Positions 1 to 10,015 of a DNA stretch of 64,000 nt are shown here, in pieces. A program made the position numbers and the translations under genes. Each line of letters begins with the position of its first letter. Position 1 is the first letter of the stretch. Location of the stretch: assembly GCA_965214625.1 (NCBI GenBank), contig OZ243962.1:1488001-1552000 (forward strand), in the 5' to 3' direction. This stretch comes from G965214625 sp965214625. Its GTDB lineage: Bacteria; Pseudomonadota; Gammaproteobacteria; Arenicellales; Poriferihabitantaceae. The notes beneath the pieces were generated by a model. The model worked only from the letters and a program-made list of their open reading frames with translations. It searched no databases and was not told where the DNA came from.

Positions 1-235
1 GCCCGGATTCTTGGGGTCGCGGTTCATCAGGCAACCGGATCCACTCGTAACCGATCGACCATTCGGATCGAATCGGATCCCCGTTCGGGACAGGGCCAAT
101 GATTCGAAGCAATCGCTCCAAACCGTCATCCGGAACGATCGTGATTCTGCGGTAAACACCGCTTGCGATGAGCCATGCGTCTTGCTTTCGATCCCCTGTG
201 CCTGGCGTCACTGAAACGATACCGGGGGGATCAGG

Positions 236-1156
236 ATGAGTCCTCTGCGCTTTTGTGCGTCCCCATCGCGAACGACCCGTTTTTGTTGTCTGGGCGATCG
301 GCTTGTGGCACCGCCGTGCGGTTCAGATTCAGGCTCATGTCACGTTGGACCACGGTGCCTATTTGCCCCCCAAGCCCGTCTGATTTATGATGTCGATGTT
401 GTTTTTTCACGCATCGGGAGACCGATATTGGTCGAGCATTTCTACATCGTTGCAAAGGAATACGGACATGGCAATAGGCTGTTGCCGACCTGGACGGCTC
501 AGGGCAGGGCGCATTTTATCTTCAGCCAGTGTGCACCCGAACCGTATCGCCAGGACCTGGCGGCATTGCCCGGTGGATTCATTCTTCATGATGTGCTCTC
601 ACATGATGAATGTGATCAATTTGTCAGGATCACGGAACAACTCGGGTATCATGCCGATTCGCCGGTGTCACTGTCACACGATATTCGTCATAATGACAAC
701 TTGAACTGGGTCGTTGATGAACATATAGACCTCACCATCTGGTCGCGGTGCAAGGCACTGGTGCCGCAGACAACCGACGGACAGGCCCTTGGCCTTAACG
801 CCCGCTTCCGGTTCTACCGCTATCGGGCCGGCGATTTCTTCAAGCCGCATACGGACGGGGCTTGGCCGGGCAGCCGTGTGCTTGACCGTCGGCTACAGCA
901 TGATGCGTATGGTGACCGACTCAGTCAATTCAGTTTCCTGTTGTTCTTGAGTGATCACTACCAAGGTGGCCGCACCCTGTTCTTTACCGATAAGGGTTCC
1001 GAGGCAATACCCTTGCCCGTCAAAACCCCCAAAGGCGCCGCGTTGTGTTTTCCGCACGGGTCTCATCCGTGGCATTGTCTCCATGCCGGAGAGCGGGTGG
1101 AAAAGGGAACCAAGTACATCATACGAACGGACATTCTCTATCCGCTCCCTTGTTGA
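236..1156 (+). CDS. 2OG-Fe(II) oxygenase (prolyl 4-hydroxylase-like)
   Basis: Probable 2-oxoglutarate/Fe(II)-dependent dioxygenase. The jelly-roll core is in the C-terminal half: the iron-binding H-x-D is at residues 205-207 (HTDG), and the distal His is at about 283 in a CLHAGERV context. It is followed by Lys293/Arg297, one of which should bind the 2-oxoglutarate carboxylate. The segment FRFYRYRAGDFFKPHTDG is typical of the P4Hc subgroup. The substrate cannot be told. The first 60-80 residues of this longest frame are low-quality and Cys/Arg-rich, so translation probably begins further in (for example TTG at 428, giving about 240 residues, closer to family size). It stands alone on the plus strand and is convergent with the DUF1329 gene. 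Confidence 0.8.
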   Translation: MSPLRFCASPSRTTRFCCLGDRLVAPPCGSDSGSCHVGPRCLFAPQARLIYDVDVVFSRIGRPILVEHFYIVAKEYGHGNRLLPTWTAQGRAHFIFSQCAPEPYRQDLAALPGGFILHDVLSHDECDQFVRITEQLGYHADSPVSLSHDIRHNDNLNWVVDEHIDLTIWSRCKALVPQTTDGQALGLNARFRFYRYRAGDFFKPHTDGAWPGSRVLDRRLQHDAYGDRLSQFSFLLFLSDHYQGGRTLFFTDKGSEAIPLPVKTPKGAALCFPHGSHPWHCLHAGERVEKGTKYIIRTDILYPLPC

Positions 1157-1306
1157 AGGGGCCGGCGCAGGGCGGGGCCGTGTCCCTGGTACCGGCCCGC
1201 TGGCCCGGCCTCACGCGCAACCGGTTATCCAAACCATCCCGTGGCATGGATTCCGAGGGCCGCAAGCCGCCCATCCGATGCAGGCGGCCTGTTTGCGCGG
1301 ACGCGC

Positions 1307-2683
1307 TTAGCGCCCCTCGCGGCGCAGGGAAGCGGGGGTGAAGTCCCGTGACTCCATATCGTTGTCCCAAGTGCACATCGGATATTCGTTATCCAGCCCA
1401 TAGGCCAGATAGCGCCCGGCCTGTATGTCAGTGTGGACTTCCAGGGTCGGCCACATCAGCGGCATCTCGTAATAGTTGATCAGATGGGCTTCCGACAGCC
1501 GCCAAAACTCATCCCGGGTATCATAAAGATCGGCCACCAGGATTTGCCACGAATCCTCATCGATATAAAAGGTACGCCGCTTGTAGATGTGGGATGCACC
1601 GTCCTTCAAGGTGGCCTCCACGACCCAGACCCGGTGCACTTCATATCGCAGAAATTCGGGATTGACATGCAGCGGGCTGAGGATGTCGGCGAACACCAGC
1701 GCATCGCTGTGCAGCTTGTATGAGTTGTAGGGGACAACCAGCTCGCGCTTGCCCACCAGCGTCCAGTCGTAGCGGTCGATCGCCCCATTGAACATGTCCA
1801 GCTGGTCTGCCGTGCGCAAGCCGTCGGAAACGGTGCCCGGATTGTCATAGGCGACATTCGGTGCCCGTCGGACCCGACGCTGGCCGGGATTGTAGGTCCA
1901 CGCACTACGCGGCTCGCGAACCTGGTTCATGGTTTCATGCACCAGCAGGATATCCCCTGCAAGTCGCGCCGGCGCAAGGGAGGTCGACTTGTACAATATC
2001 ATCGTATTGCCCAGTTCCTGGGTTGTCATGCCGGGCAAAGAATAGCGCAATTCGGCTTCCAGTCGCTGTTTGACCACCGTGTAGTCGCCACTGCGGGTGA
2101 CCGCCGCCGAGCCGAGCGTACACGACAATGTCTCGCCACGATATCGCAGCAAGTGATTCCAGATCACCTCCAGGCCGTTCTGCGGGATCGGGAAAGGGAT
2201 GCCGATCACGGCATCGGCCACCCCATTGCCCTCATCGACCAGTTTCGCCGTGGCAGCGACTTCACGGGTTGCATCATAGATCCGTTGCGGATAAGAGGCG
2301 CTGCGCCGGGTCGGATAAACCGGCATGCGGAAGGAGGGATACAGCTCCAGTATCCGCTGGTGACCGACCGACAGCCGATCGCGATAGGTGTTCACATTGG
2401 ACGCGTCAATGACAAACAACGGCTGGTCCGCACTGAACGGGTCACGGTGATGTTCACCCACCTGATAACCTGCGGGCGGTTCGGTGATCCCGCCGGTCCA
2501 TGCCGGGATGGAGCCCTCGGCATTGCCGGCCCGCTCGCCGCCGAGCGGGGTCAGGTCGACACCCAGCCGGGCCGCCTGATCCGCGGTCACCCCGGCCACG
2601 GCCTGGGAGAGCAGCAGACTGCCCAGCAGGCAGGCTGCCGTGATGCGAAACAGGGTCGCGCGGGTGAAGTCAGTCGTGTTCAT
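1307..2683 (-). CDS. DUF1329 family outer-envelope protein
   Basis: A 458-residue exported protein of the DUF1329 family, which has a LolA-like fold and is usually paired with DUF1302 and often RND/MMPL transporters. It starts with a signal peptide (hydrophobic run LFRITAACLLGSLLLSQAVAG), then the family's typical opening (VTADQAARLGVDLTPLGGER and IPAWTGGITEPPAGY). A conserved C-terminal WQILVADLYD region is also present. The ATG at 2683 lies 11 bases after the stop of the upstream DUF1302 gene, so the two form an operon. I prefer it to the TTG at 2698 because it opens directly into the signal peptide. The function is not biochemically settled. In other bacteria such pairs lie near genes for hydrophobic-compound degradation or export. 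Confidence 0.88.
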   Translation of the reverse strand: MNTTDFTRATLFRITAACLLGSLLLSQAVAGVTADQAARLGVDLTPLGGERAGNAEGSIPAWTGGITEPPAGYQVGEHHRDPFSADQPLFVIDASNVNTYRDRLSVGHQRILELYPSFRMPVYPTRRSASYPQRIYDATREVAATAKLVDEGNGVADAVIGIPFPIPQNGLEVIWNHLLRYRGETLSCTLGSAAVTRSGDYTVVKQRLEAELRYSLPGMTTQELGNTMILYKSTSLAPARLAGDILLVHETMNQVREPRSAWTYNPGQRRVRRAPNVAYDNPGTVSDGLRTADQLDMFNGAIDRYDWTLVGKRELVVPYNSYKLHSDALVFADILSPLHVNPEFLRYEVHRVWVVEATLKDGASHIYKRRTFYIDEDSWQILVADLYDTRDEFWRLSEAHLINYYEMPLMWPTLEVHTDIQAGRYLAYGLDNEYPMCTWDNDMESRDFTPASLRREGR

Positions 2684-2694
2684 GGTGTGCGCCC

Positions 2695-4776
2695 TCAAAA
2701 GGAATACTTGACGGATAGCGAGAGGAAATCACGATCGCTCAGTTCGTTGCCCTCACCGGCGTACTGGGTATAACCGAAATTGCCTTGCCAGCGACTCAGG
2801 TAGTCGGCCTGCAATCCAACGGTGAGCGCGGTCCGGCCCTCCACGAACGGGCCGATGGGTGACGGGCTGTTGCCGCTGACATCATGCAGAAACTGCAGAT
2901 ACGGGTACAGGTTGACCGAGCCAACCGCATTGTAGTAGTCGAGCCGTGCAGCGACCCGATACCCCCATGAGGTCGCATCCGCATCGGAGGCCCACTTTTC
3001 AAAGACATTTGCGGATGCCGCCAGGGTGCCGCCCGCCGGACTTTCCAGAAACACCTCGGGCATGTCATGGACATGCAGCAACGCCGCTTCGGCCACGAAC
3101 ACCAGGCCGTCTGCCCCCAGACGGGGGCCGAAAAGACGGGTCGCAGTGGCCTGCACCTGGCTCACTTTGCGCTCAACATAGCCCGGGACGGTGCGCGGCT
3201 GGTAACCCTGCAGGGAGGCCGGACCGACTGTCAGCGCCGTCACGATCGGCGCAAGACCCCGGACAAACAAGAACCGCTCGGCGATCTGCAACGGGGCATT
3301 GGGGCGCAGCGAGTACTCGCCCTGGAGCGCCCAGCCGGAAGTCCCCAGCACGGTGTTGAAACTCACCCCGAAAAGCTGAATGTCCTCGGGATATTCAATG
3401 AAATAGGATCCGGAATCCCCCGCCCGGTCAAGATACCGATCGATCGCCAGTGCGCTGGCAATATTCGAGAGACCCTGATGGATCGCCGCGCCCGCCTGTG
3501 CCGGGGGGAGCTGGCCGGCCTGGACCTGCGCCCGCACCTGGCTGGCCACGGCCTGGGCTGTTCTCGAGCCCGGCGTCCCTACCGCGCCGGCGGCCGCAAG
3601 GCCCGTAGAGAGGGCCTGCAAAGAGGACGTCCGGGCAGAGACCACGGGCAGGCGGCTGTGGTAGTTGATAAAGTAGAAACCAAACTCGGTGTTGTTCAGA
3701 TCCTCGGCGAAATGACGCAGCGCCAGCCCATACTGCCCCCCGTTCTCCGGTCTGTTATCCGGGGCGCGCAATGCACTGGCAAAATCATGGTCAACCAGTG
3801 GCTGACCCCGCTGGGGGCGAAATTGTGCGGCGGGGCAGGGGCTGGCGCCCAGCGCCAGCGGCAGTTGCGCGATGGCCCCCAGGTCACAATTGATCATGGC
3901 GGTCAGGCCGGCGCCAAACCCAAACCCCTGATCCCTGCCGGTAATCGACGTCACCACGGCTTCGCGCGCGCCGGGCCCGACGTAGTCGGTACTCGAAAAA
4001 TAGCTGCCGACCGGATCGATGCGGGTTTCCGCCCAATCATACTGGTAAAAGCCGGTCACTGACACGGCCTCGTTCGGGTCGACGGTCACCGAGGCCATGC
4101 CGACGGGCAACATCGCCTCACGCAGTTCGGAACCCGGCAACCTGAGCTTGCTCACATCAAAGGGGTTGATCGCATTGATCCCGTTCGGAATGAAGGTGCT
4201 CTCGCCCCAATTGAGCACATGCTTGCCGATGCGCACATCAACGGGCACATCACCCACCTCGAATCCGGCGGTGAAATAGGCATCCAGGATTTCGACATCC
4301 TGTCCGACGCGCTCCTTGGCGGCCTCGCTCAGCGGCGTGCGCTCACGGTCTCCGTGTTCATTTTCAAAATCAAGAAATCCGGCGGTCCGAACAAACACGC
4401 CGTAGCCCTCCTGGCTCAACTCCAGATCAGTGACAAATTTGGTGGTATTGCTGACAACACCGCGATCATAGTTGAGATTGCCGTCATTGCCATTGGTGTC
4501 TGCCGCCAGCGTCGCATTGCGTTTCCCGACTCTCACGGTCACCCCATGGGAAAGCGTGGTATCCAAACTCCCTTGCAGCGCACCGGATTCGAATTCAAAC
4601 CCCTGTGTCGGCACCGCACAAAGCATCGCCGCCAGCACCACGACACCGCCAACCAGCGTGGCTGGATTCCGCTCACCTCGCCGCCGGTACACCGTCCGAT
4701 CCAGCGGATATCCGATGGATTGCAAATACCTCGAAACCAATGCCCGGCTTGCGCGCAATTCAGCTGTCTTTGTCAT
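2695..4776 (-). CDS. DUF1302 family beta-barrel-like protein
   Basis: A 693-residue DUF1302 protein, first gene of the DUF1302-DUF1329 operon. After a long N-terminal tail (about 45 residues) there is a hydrophobic signal segment (ATLVGGVVVLAAMLCAVPTQG), then the mature start FEFESGALQGSLDTTLSHGV. The family block RIGKHVLNWGESTFIPNGIN is clear. The protein ends in alternating aromatic strands and a terminal Phe (SVKYSF), the usual C-terminal signature of an outer-membrane beta-barrel. The cytoplasmic-looking N-terminal extension is unusual, and a later start is possible. It probably acts in the outer membrane with the DUF1329 product. A link to the nearby cytochrome P450 and oxygenase is inference only. 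Confidence 0.87.
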   Translation of the reverse strand: MTKTAELRASRALVSRYLQSIGYPLDRTVYRRRGERNPATLVGGVVVLAAMLCAVPTQGFEFESGALQGSLDTTLSHGVTVRVGKRNATLAADTNGNDGNLNYDRGVVSNTTKFVTDLELSQEGYGVFVRTAGFLDFENEHGDRERTPLSEAAKERVGQDVEILDAYFTAGFEVGDVPVDVRIGKHVLNWGESTFIPNGINAINPFDVSKLRLPGSELREAMLPVGMASVTVDPNEAVSVTGFYQYDWAETRIDPVGSYFSSTDYVGPGAREAVVTSITGRDQGFGFGAGLTAMINCDLGAIAQLPLALGASPCPAAQFRPQRGQPLVDHDFASALRAPDNRPENGGQYGLALRHFAEDLNNTEFGFYFINYHSRLPVVSARTSSLQALSTGLAAAGAVGTPGSRTAQAVASQVRAQVQAGQLPPAQAGAAIHQGLSNIASALAIDRYLDRAGDSGSYFIEYPEDIQLFGVSFNTVLGTSGWALQGEYSLRPNAPLQIAERFLFVRGLAPIVTALTVGPASLQGYQPRTVPGYVERKVSQVQATATRLFGPRLGADGLVFVAEAALLHVHDMPEVFLESPAGGTLAASANVFEKWASDADATSWGYRVAARLDYYNAVGSVNLYPYLQFLHDVSGNSPSPIGPFVEGRTALTVGLQADYLSRWQGNFGYTQYAGEGNELSDRDFLSLSVKYSF

Positions 4777-5363
4777 CGAATTGTCCTGTCTATTGGTACC
4801 AAACCAACTGCGATACCAAGCCTCATCGCTCCGCTGACCGGCACCACAATCAGCGTTTCGGGACCGTGTTTAGATTATAAAGCATAACGCCTGAAACAAA
4901 GCAAAGTTTTCCTTGGAAAATCAAGGCGGTCACGATCCTTTTCCGGCACCCCGGTGATGCCATCGGAACAACCAAAAACGATCCGCCGGAGGTCGGCCAA
5001 TGGGGCTTCGGTCAGCGGCCAGAACCCCCGAACCGCACCGCACGTCCGGTCCATCGCCCCGAGCGAACAGGGAACGGCATATTCTGCCGCACGGCCTTCC
5101 CAGCCGATGATAAGATGCGCGTCTCTGGGGACCGCCAGGCTGACCGTGGCGACCGGGCACAGACGGCGTTGTGCTGATGTCGGTGGCGCCATGCCAACGA
5201 TGGCCCCTCAGGAGGTGGGAAACGACCGTCGCGCTGATGATGTGCCGCAATGCCGTGCGCTCACGGCCCGGTTCAATCCCGTTCTGTTCACCCGCCAAGC
5301 GCCGTCATTCTACCCGTGCCGCGCGGGTGGATGGGCAATCAGCCCCTTTTTTGATCAACACGC
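4777..5363. other. 587-base intergenic region, divergent promoters likely
   Basis: This stretch separates the divergent DUF1302 gene and the membrane-protein gene, and so should hold both promoters. The first 120 bases are AT-richer than their surroundings. Open frames exist on both strands (for example 4875-5192 minus and 4954-5367 plus), but they overlap one another, are Arg/Pro-rich and show no recognisable domain. I therefore call no gene here. Confidence 0.4.
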
Positions 5364-6716
5364 ATGACGGCAAAACCGGACAACACCTTGCGACACACGC
5401 CGCAACCGACCCGGGCCGGTCCACTAGCCGGCCTGCTGATCATGGGCATGATCCTCTCGGTGACCGTGGACAACCTGCTTCGGTTACCCGATACCGATTG
5501 GCTGCGATGGATCGCCAGTGGGTCCGCATGGACCGCGGCCATGCTCCTCATCCACCGGGCCACGCGGGTTCTGCGGGTCCAGGTCGGTCTCCTGCTGGGG
5601 GCTGGACTGGTGATGATTGTACGGGCCCACTCCGAGGGTGTCTCCATTGATCCATTGGCCGCCTTGAGCATCAACACCGGATTGCTCACCATGATCGCAG
5701 CGGTCGGGTTTTTGCGCCTCGTCGCCCTGCCGCGAAGCGGCACCCTGACGCAGCTGCCGGTCGGTAGGCGGGCGTATTGGCAGACACTGGCAGGCATCGG
5801 GGTGTTCGGTTCGGTGATCAATATTTCGGCCCCTATCCTGATCGCTGATCGCATTGACCGGCAACGGCCCCTTGATCCATTCACCACCCAATCGATCATT
5901 CGTGTCTTTTGCAGCATGTCCAACTGGTCACCCTTTTTCGGTGCCATGGCCGCCGTGCTGAGCTACGTTGACCAGGCCCGAATCGACCTGATCATGCTTG
6001 CCTGCCTGCCGTTTTCATTGCTCTGCAGTGCCCTGGTTTACCTCGAAGCACGCTGGCGCTATGCACACCGACTGCCCCGCTTCGTCGGCTATCCCCTGAA
6101 GCAGGAGGCACTGCTTGTCCCTTGCGTGCTGCTGCTTTGCGTCGTTGTCTCGGTCAACCGCTTTCCGGCGCTGTCGATCCTCTCGATCATCACCCTGTGT
6201 GCGCTCGCCGTCAGCATCACGATCCTGGTGATCCGCCACGGGCTTGACGGCATGGCCAGCCAGCTCAGCGACCATGTCACCACGTATCTCCCGAAGATGG
6301 TGGGGGAACTGTCGCTGTTCCTCTCCGCCGGCGTGTTCGCGGTCGGCGTGGCCGCGCTGCTGGAAACCGGATTGATTGCCTCCCCGTTCACCCGGTTCGA
6401 CGGTGCGACGGCCGCCCAACTGCTGGGATGGATGCTGCTCGCCGCCGTGATCGGCATTCATCCGATCATATTGATTTCCAGCATCACGCCGATGGTGCTG
6501 ACGCTGGACCCCAACCCGACCCTGCTGGCCATTGTCTATCTCACCGCCTGGCATCTTGGCACCTGCAGCAGTTATCTTTCGGGCGTCCAGCTGGTTTTCC
6601 AGGGGCGTTACGGCATTGTGGCCTGGCAATCCGCGATCAGGAACTGGCCCTACGCATTTGTTGCGTACCTGATCGCCTGCGCCTGGCTATGGATGCTGTC
6701 CGCCTGGCTGCCCTGA
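5364..6716 (+). CDS. polytopic inner-membrane protein, transporter-like
   Basis: A 450-residue integral membrane protein with about ten to twelve hydrophobic segments spread over its whole length and short polar loops. Two halves of similar layout are separated by an Arg-rich loop near residues 230-245. The segments INISAPILIADRI and MSNWSPFFGAMAAVLSY, each with small residues and Ser/Asn inside the membrane, recall re-entrant loops of SLC13/ArsB-type carriers. I cannot assign a family with certainty, nor a substrate. It stands alone on the plus strand, with its promoter presumably in the long upstream gap, and is convergent with the P450 gene. Confidence 0.7.
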   Translation: MTAKPDNTLRHTPQPTRAGPLAGLLIMGMILSVTVDNLLRLPDTDWLRWIASGSAWTAAMLLIHRATRVLRVQVGLLLGAGLVMIVRAHSEGVSIDPLAALSINTGLLTMIAAVGFLRLVALPRSGTLTQLPVGRRAYWQTLAGIGVFGSVINISAPILIADRIDRQRPLDPFTTQSIIRVFCSMSNWSPFFGAMAAVLSYVDQARIDLIMLACLPFSLLCSALVYLEARWRYAHRLPRFVGYPLKQEALLVPCVLLLCVVVSVNRFPALSILSIITLCALAVSITILVIRHGLDGMASQLSDHVTTYLPKMVGELSLFLSAGVFAVGVAALLETGLIASPFTRFDGATAAQLLGWMLLAAVIGIHPIILISSITPMVLTLDPNPTLLAIVYLTAWHLGTCSSYLSGVQLVFQGRYGIVAWQSAIRNWPYAFVAYLIACAWLWMLSAWLP

Positions 6717-6802
6717 GCGGCCCGTGGATCGACCGGGTATCACCGCCACCTCTCGGTGCAGGCTTCGACGGCAAGGGCACTCGGGCGCCGGGCCTCAGTC
6801 AA

Positions 6803-8245
6803 TCAGGGGACCGGCCTTCGTTTGAGGCGGACCAACAAATTGGACGGCATCATCGTGAACGCCATCCGTTCTTCGACTTTGTCACCACCGGACACCGGGT
6901 CGAAATCGAAATGGCGGCAAAACATCGACAACACCATGCGGATTTCAAGCAGCGCGAGGTTGCGCCCGGGACACAGGCGCGGACCGGCCCCGAACGGAAT
7001 GAACGCCTGGCGCTGATGCGGGCAGTGGACCGATCCGGGCGAACCGAGCCAACGGTCGGGTTCGAAACGACTGCCGTTGGCGAAATTTTCGTTGCGGGTG
7101 GCCATTCTGCGGGCCAGGATATTGATCGCAGTGCCCTTGGGGAGTCGGTAGCCCATGAGGTCGACATCGGCATTCGCCTCGACCACCAGCAGCGGGGCAA
7201 CCGGCTTGAGCCGCATCACTTCATTGAAAAAAGCGTCAAGCCGCGGCAGGGTGCCGAGCTGCGCCATGTCAAGGAGGGGGCGGTCGGGCCCCGCCAGGAC
7301 ATCCACTTCCTGCCTGACGCGCCGCAAGTGTTGCGGATAGCGCGACAGGTAGTGAACCGACCAGGCAATCGTGTTCGCCGTGGTGTCTTCGCCGGCCAGC
7401 AGCAGTGTCGCGGCATTGGCAAACACCTCTTCGTCAGAGAAGCCGGAGTCCTCCTGCTCCAGTGCCGCCAGTATGGATTCCAGAAAATTGGTCGGTGATC
7501 GCGCCCGCTCGGGCTGTGACTGCATTTTGCGGCGCGCACAATCGATCATCTCGCCCACTTCGTCCTCCAGTGCATCCAGCGCCCGGTCCAAGGCACGGTC
7601 GGACGGCAGACGGATATATCGCCAGATCGGATACGGCAGGAAGACGCGCCGATGCAGCACCGGAAACACCTTGTCCAGATGACGCTGGATAACCGGGCCG
7701 TCGGTTTCCTGGGTATTGGAGTCCAGGCCAAAGGCCAGCTGCATCGTGACATCCACCGTGAAACGCATCAGGTCGCGGCACAGGTCCACGGGGCGCCCTT
7801 CATCCGCCGCTTTCTCCCAGCGCCGCTGCAGCCTTCCCACCATCACCTGGAGCGTCGGAAACAGGGCTTTGAGCTTGGTCCGGTTCAACGCCCGTGTCAC
7901 GATACGGCGCTGGCGGTACCAGTCTTCGCCTTCGGCGGCAAACACCCCCTTGAGGCGCATATCGGTCGCCGCCGCCTCAAGGATCGAGGTCCGGCGAAAA
8001 CCCTCCGGACGGTCAAGCAGCACGCGTTGCACCGCGGTCCGGTCCGCGATCACCACCCCGGGACGGGGGCCATAGCGAACCCGGAACATGTCGCCATAGC
8101 GGTCCGCCCACTGTTCCAGCTTCAGATGAAGCCGGCCAAACGGAATCTGGTGCAGATTGCCGATCAGCGGCAACCCGGGGGGACCGGGAAGCTCACCCAG
8201 GGCCTTCAGGCCCCGTGGTGGGTGTGCGGTTTTTCGGGCGGTCAT
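6803..8245 (-). CDS. cytochrome P450
   Basis: A full-length (480 residues) cytochrome P450. The heme-thiolate signature FGAGPRLCPGRNL places the ligand at Cys425. The K-helix ExxR is Glu342-Arg345 (EVMR), and the I-helix oxygen-activating motif reads AGEDTTANT. No N-terminal membrane anchor is evident; the protein starts with a short basic leader and then a proline-rich hinge (GELPGPPGLPLIGN). It should use an external ferredoxin/reductase pair, as no redox-partner domain is fused and none is encoded nearby. The substrate is unknown. The neighbouring DUF1302/DUF1329 pair, often near hydrophobic-compound genes, makes a lipid or terpenoid substrate a reasonable guess. Confidence 0.96.
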   Translation of the reverse strand: MTARKTAHPPRGLKALGELPGPPGLPLIGNLHQIPFGRLHLKLEQWADRYGDMFRVRYGPRPGVVIADRTAVQRVLLDRPEGFRRTSILEAAATDMRLKGVFAAEGEDWYRQRRIVTRALNRTKLKALFPTLQVMVGRLQRRWEKAADEGRPVDLCRDLMRFTVDVTMQLAFGLDSNTQETDGPVIQRHLDKVFPVLHRRVFLPYPIWRYIRLPSDRALDRALDALEDEVGEMIDCARRKMQSQPERARSPTNFLESILAALEQEDSGFSDEEVFANAATLLLAGEDTTANTIAWSVHYLSRYPQHLRRVRQEVDVLAGPDRPLLDMAQLGTLPRLDAFFNEVMRLKPVAPLLVVEANADVDLMGYRLPKGTAINILARRMATRNENFANGSRFEPDRWLGSPGSVHCPHQRQAFIPFGAGPRLCPGRNLALLEIRMVLSMFCRHFDFDPVSGGDKVEERMAFTMMPSNLLVRLKRRPVP

Positions 8246-8527
8246 TGTCGATGGCCGCGGTCAGGAGAAACGGGGTGGCGGAACGCGAACACGACAGGAA
8301 TCCTCGACCGGTCTGCTTGTCTTTGTCTCTGGATAACGGGATTATACACGTCGCTCACCTCGACCGCCCGGACAAACCAAACCCTATTGGGAAGACGGCA
8401 GGTGTGACACGGGCGCAACGCCCTTTGCGGACTGTGCGGACGGCCCCGGGCGGAACAACCGGACCCGGCGACCGGTTTGAGGCCAGTGCGGTGGAACCGG
8501 GACCCCTCAGGGCGAACGGCACACCGC

Positions 8528-9121
8528 TCAACACTCCATTTCGGCCTCATGGCAACGACTGTCTCCGCGATCGAGCACAAAAATGGCCGTATGGGGATGG
8601 GTCAGTCGCAGCATTTCGTCCGGGCCCAGTCCAAGATACGTGCCGCGGATGATCCGGCTGACCATCGAATGGGTCACCACCACGTTGGCTTGCGCCTGAT
8701 CGACGGTGGCCAGCCAGTCGACCACTCTCTTTTGCACCATGGCATGGCTCTCTCCGCCGGGAATGACGTGGTGCCACCGGTCCCGGTTTCTCGATTTCCG
8801 TGCGCCGGGAAACAGCCGGTCCACTTCCTCATTGGTATGGCCTTCCCATGCCCCATAATGCATTTCCACCAACGCGGGCTCGAAAATGAACCGGATCCCC
8901 TGGCGTAGGGGCGCAGCCAGGTGAAACGCGGTCTGTCTCGCCCGTTCCAGTCGGCTGACATGAAAGGTCAGCCGGTGATCCCCTTTTGTCAGGGACGCCA
9001 GCTTGGCGGCACATGCCCTGACCTGGGCAAGCCCCCTGGGCGTCAGTGGCGAGTCACCCTGTCCCTGCTTTCTCCCCTCGGTGTTCCATTGGGTCTGACC
9101 GTGTCTAAGCAGGTAGATCAT
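8528..9121 (-). CDS. histidine phosphatase family protein
   Basis: A 197-residue member of the histidine phosphatase (phosphoglycerate mutase-like) superfamily. The catalytic RHG motif is at residues 6-8 (YLLRHGQTQWN), so His7 is the phospho-acceptor. The second catalytic His lies in VVVTHSMVSRIIRGTYLG, and the acid/base Glu is in ALVEMHYGAWEG. Length and motifs fit the GpmB/CobC-like small phosphatases, but specificity (phosphoglycerate, alpha-ribazole phosphate or other) cannot be read from sequence. No cobalamin or glycolysis genes flank it. It lies upstream of, and in the same orientation as, the P450 gene, with a 280-base gap that argues against co-transcription. Confidence 0.9.
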   Translation of the reverse strand: MIYLLRHGQTQWNTEGRKQGQGDSPLTPRGLAQVRACAAKLASLTKGDHRLTFHVSRLERARQTAFHLAAPLRQGIRFIFEPALVEMHYGAWEGHTNEEVDRLFPGARKSRNRDRWHHVIPGGESHAMVQKRVVDWLATVDQAQANVVVTHSMVSRIIRGTYLGLGPDEMLRLTHPHTAIFVLDRGDSRCHEAEMEC

Positions 9122-9197
9122 CGGTCAGGCCCACGGTTGGGCAGGCCGTCCCCCACGGCCACCCGAGAGGCGCCGGTTGGGTTTGAACGGTACCGGC

Positions 9198-9734
9198 TCA
9201 CGGCCTTTGTGCCGCACGCCATATCGCCACCATCTCATCGGAAAACAGATGGAACTCGATGCGAAGGGCACGATCCGCCCGGGCCGCGCAGGCCGCCAGG
9301 GCAATCTGTGCCGCAGCGTGCGGCGGATAGCCATAGACCCCACAGGAGATGGCGGGAAAGGCGACCGAGGCACAGGCGTATTGTTGCGCCAGTCGCAGGC
9401 TGTTGGCATAGGCCGCATGCAACAACGCGGCCGGATTGCGATCCTCATGATAGCGCGGGCCGACGGTGTGAATCACATAGCGGCATTTCAGCTGGCCGGC
9501 CGGGGTGATTCTCGCTTCGCCCGTCGGACAGCGTATCCCCCGCGTGGCGGGGATCTTTTTGCACTGTTCGAGCAATTGCGGGCCGGCCGCCCGGTGAATC
9601 GCACCATCCACCCCGCCACCGCCCAGCATCTGCGGATTGGCCGCATTGACAATCGCATCCGTGTCGGCTTGGGTGATATCGCGCTGGATGATCCTTATTT
9701 CCGCCCCTTCGTCGCGAGGCAACCCGGGCCTCAC
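9198..9734 (-). CDS. macro domain protein, ADP-ribose/O-acetyl-ADP-ribose hydrolase type
   Basis: A 178-residue single macro domain. The ADP-ribose pocket is complete: DITQADTDAIVNAANPQML with the catalytic-loop Asn and Asp, the GGGGVDGAIHRAAG loop, and the phosphate-binding PAISCGVYGYP loop. This matches the MacroD/YmdB type, known to deacetylate O-acetyl-ADP-ribose and remove ADP-ribose from acidic residues. The start is an apparent GTG at 9734; the motif set begins about 14 residues in, so little can be missing. It precedes the histidine phosphatase by 76 bases in the same orientation and may share its transcript. Confidence 0.93.
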   Translation of the reverse strand: MRPGLPRDEGAEIRIIQRDITQADTDAIVNAANPQMLGGGGVDGAIHRAAGPQLLEQCKKIPATRGIRCPTGEARITPAGQLKCRYVIHTVGPRYHEDRNPAALLHAAYANSLRLAQQYACASVAFPAISCGVYGYPPHAAAQIALAACAARADRALRIEFHLFSDEMVAIWRAAQRP

Positions 9735-10015
9735 TGTCTGCGACCGCGAAACCCGGACAGCGACTCGAAAGCCTGCGGCCCGGTGGTCATACCCCCTCCC
9801 GCTGCGTGTCGCCTGTCCGCGCCGGACCGGTGCCTGGTGGTCCGACCGTCGCTGGGCGGTTTGTATTGTGGCGACCTACGCATCCTTTGACCCGCTGCCC
9901 CGGACGTCGGACGGCGTATCGCGGCGAATGGCCATAGCGGCAAATCCAAGTTGAGAAATTGACCATAACGCGCTATGTTAGCATATGTCGGTTTACTACT
10001 TTCCGGGTCATCATT

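Noticed and set aside
5262..5290. GGTTCAATCCC as a tRNA T-arm
   Set aside because: The flanking bases do not pair into a five-base stem and no D-arm, anticodon arm or acceptor stem fits upstream.
4875..5367. Overlapping open frames on both strands between the DUF1302 gene and the membrane-protein gene
   Set aside because: They overlap each other, have Arg/Pro/Ala-rich low-information products typical of noncoding GC-rich DNA, and show no start context or domain.
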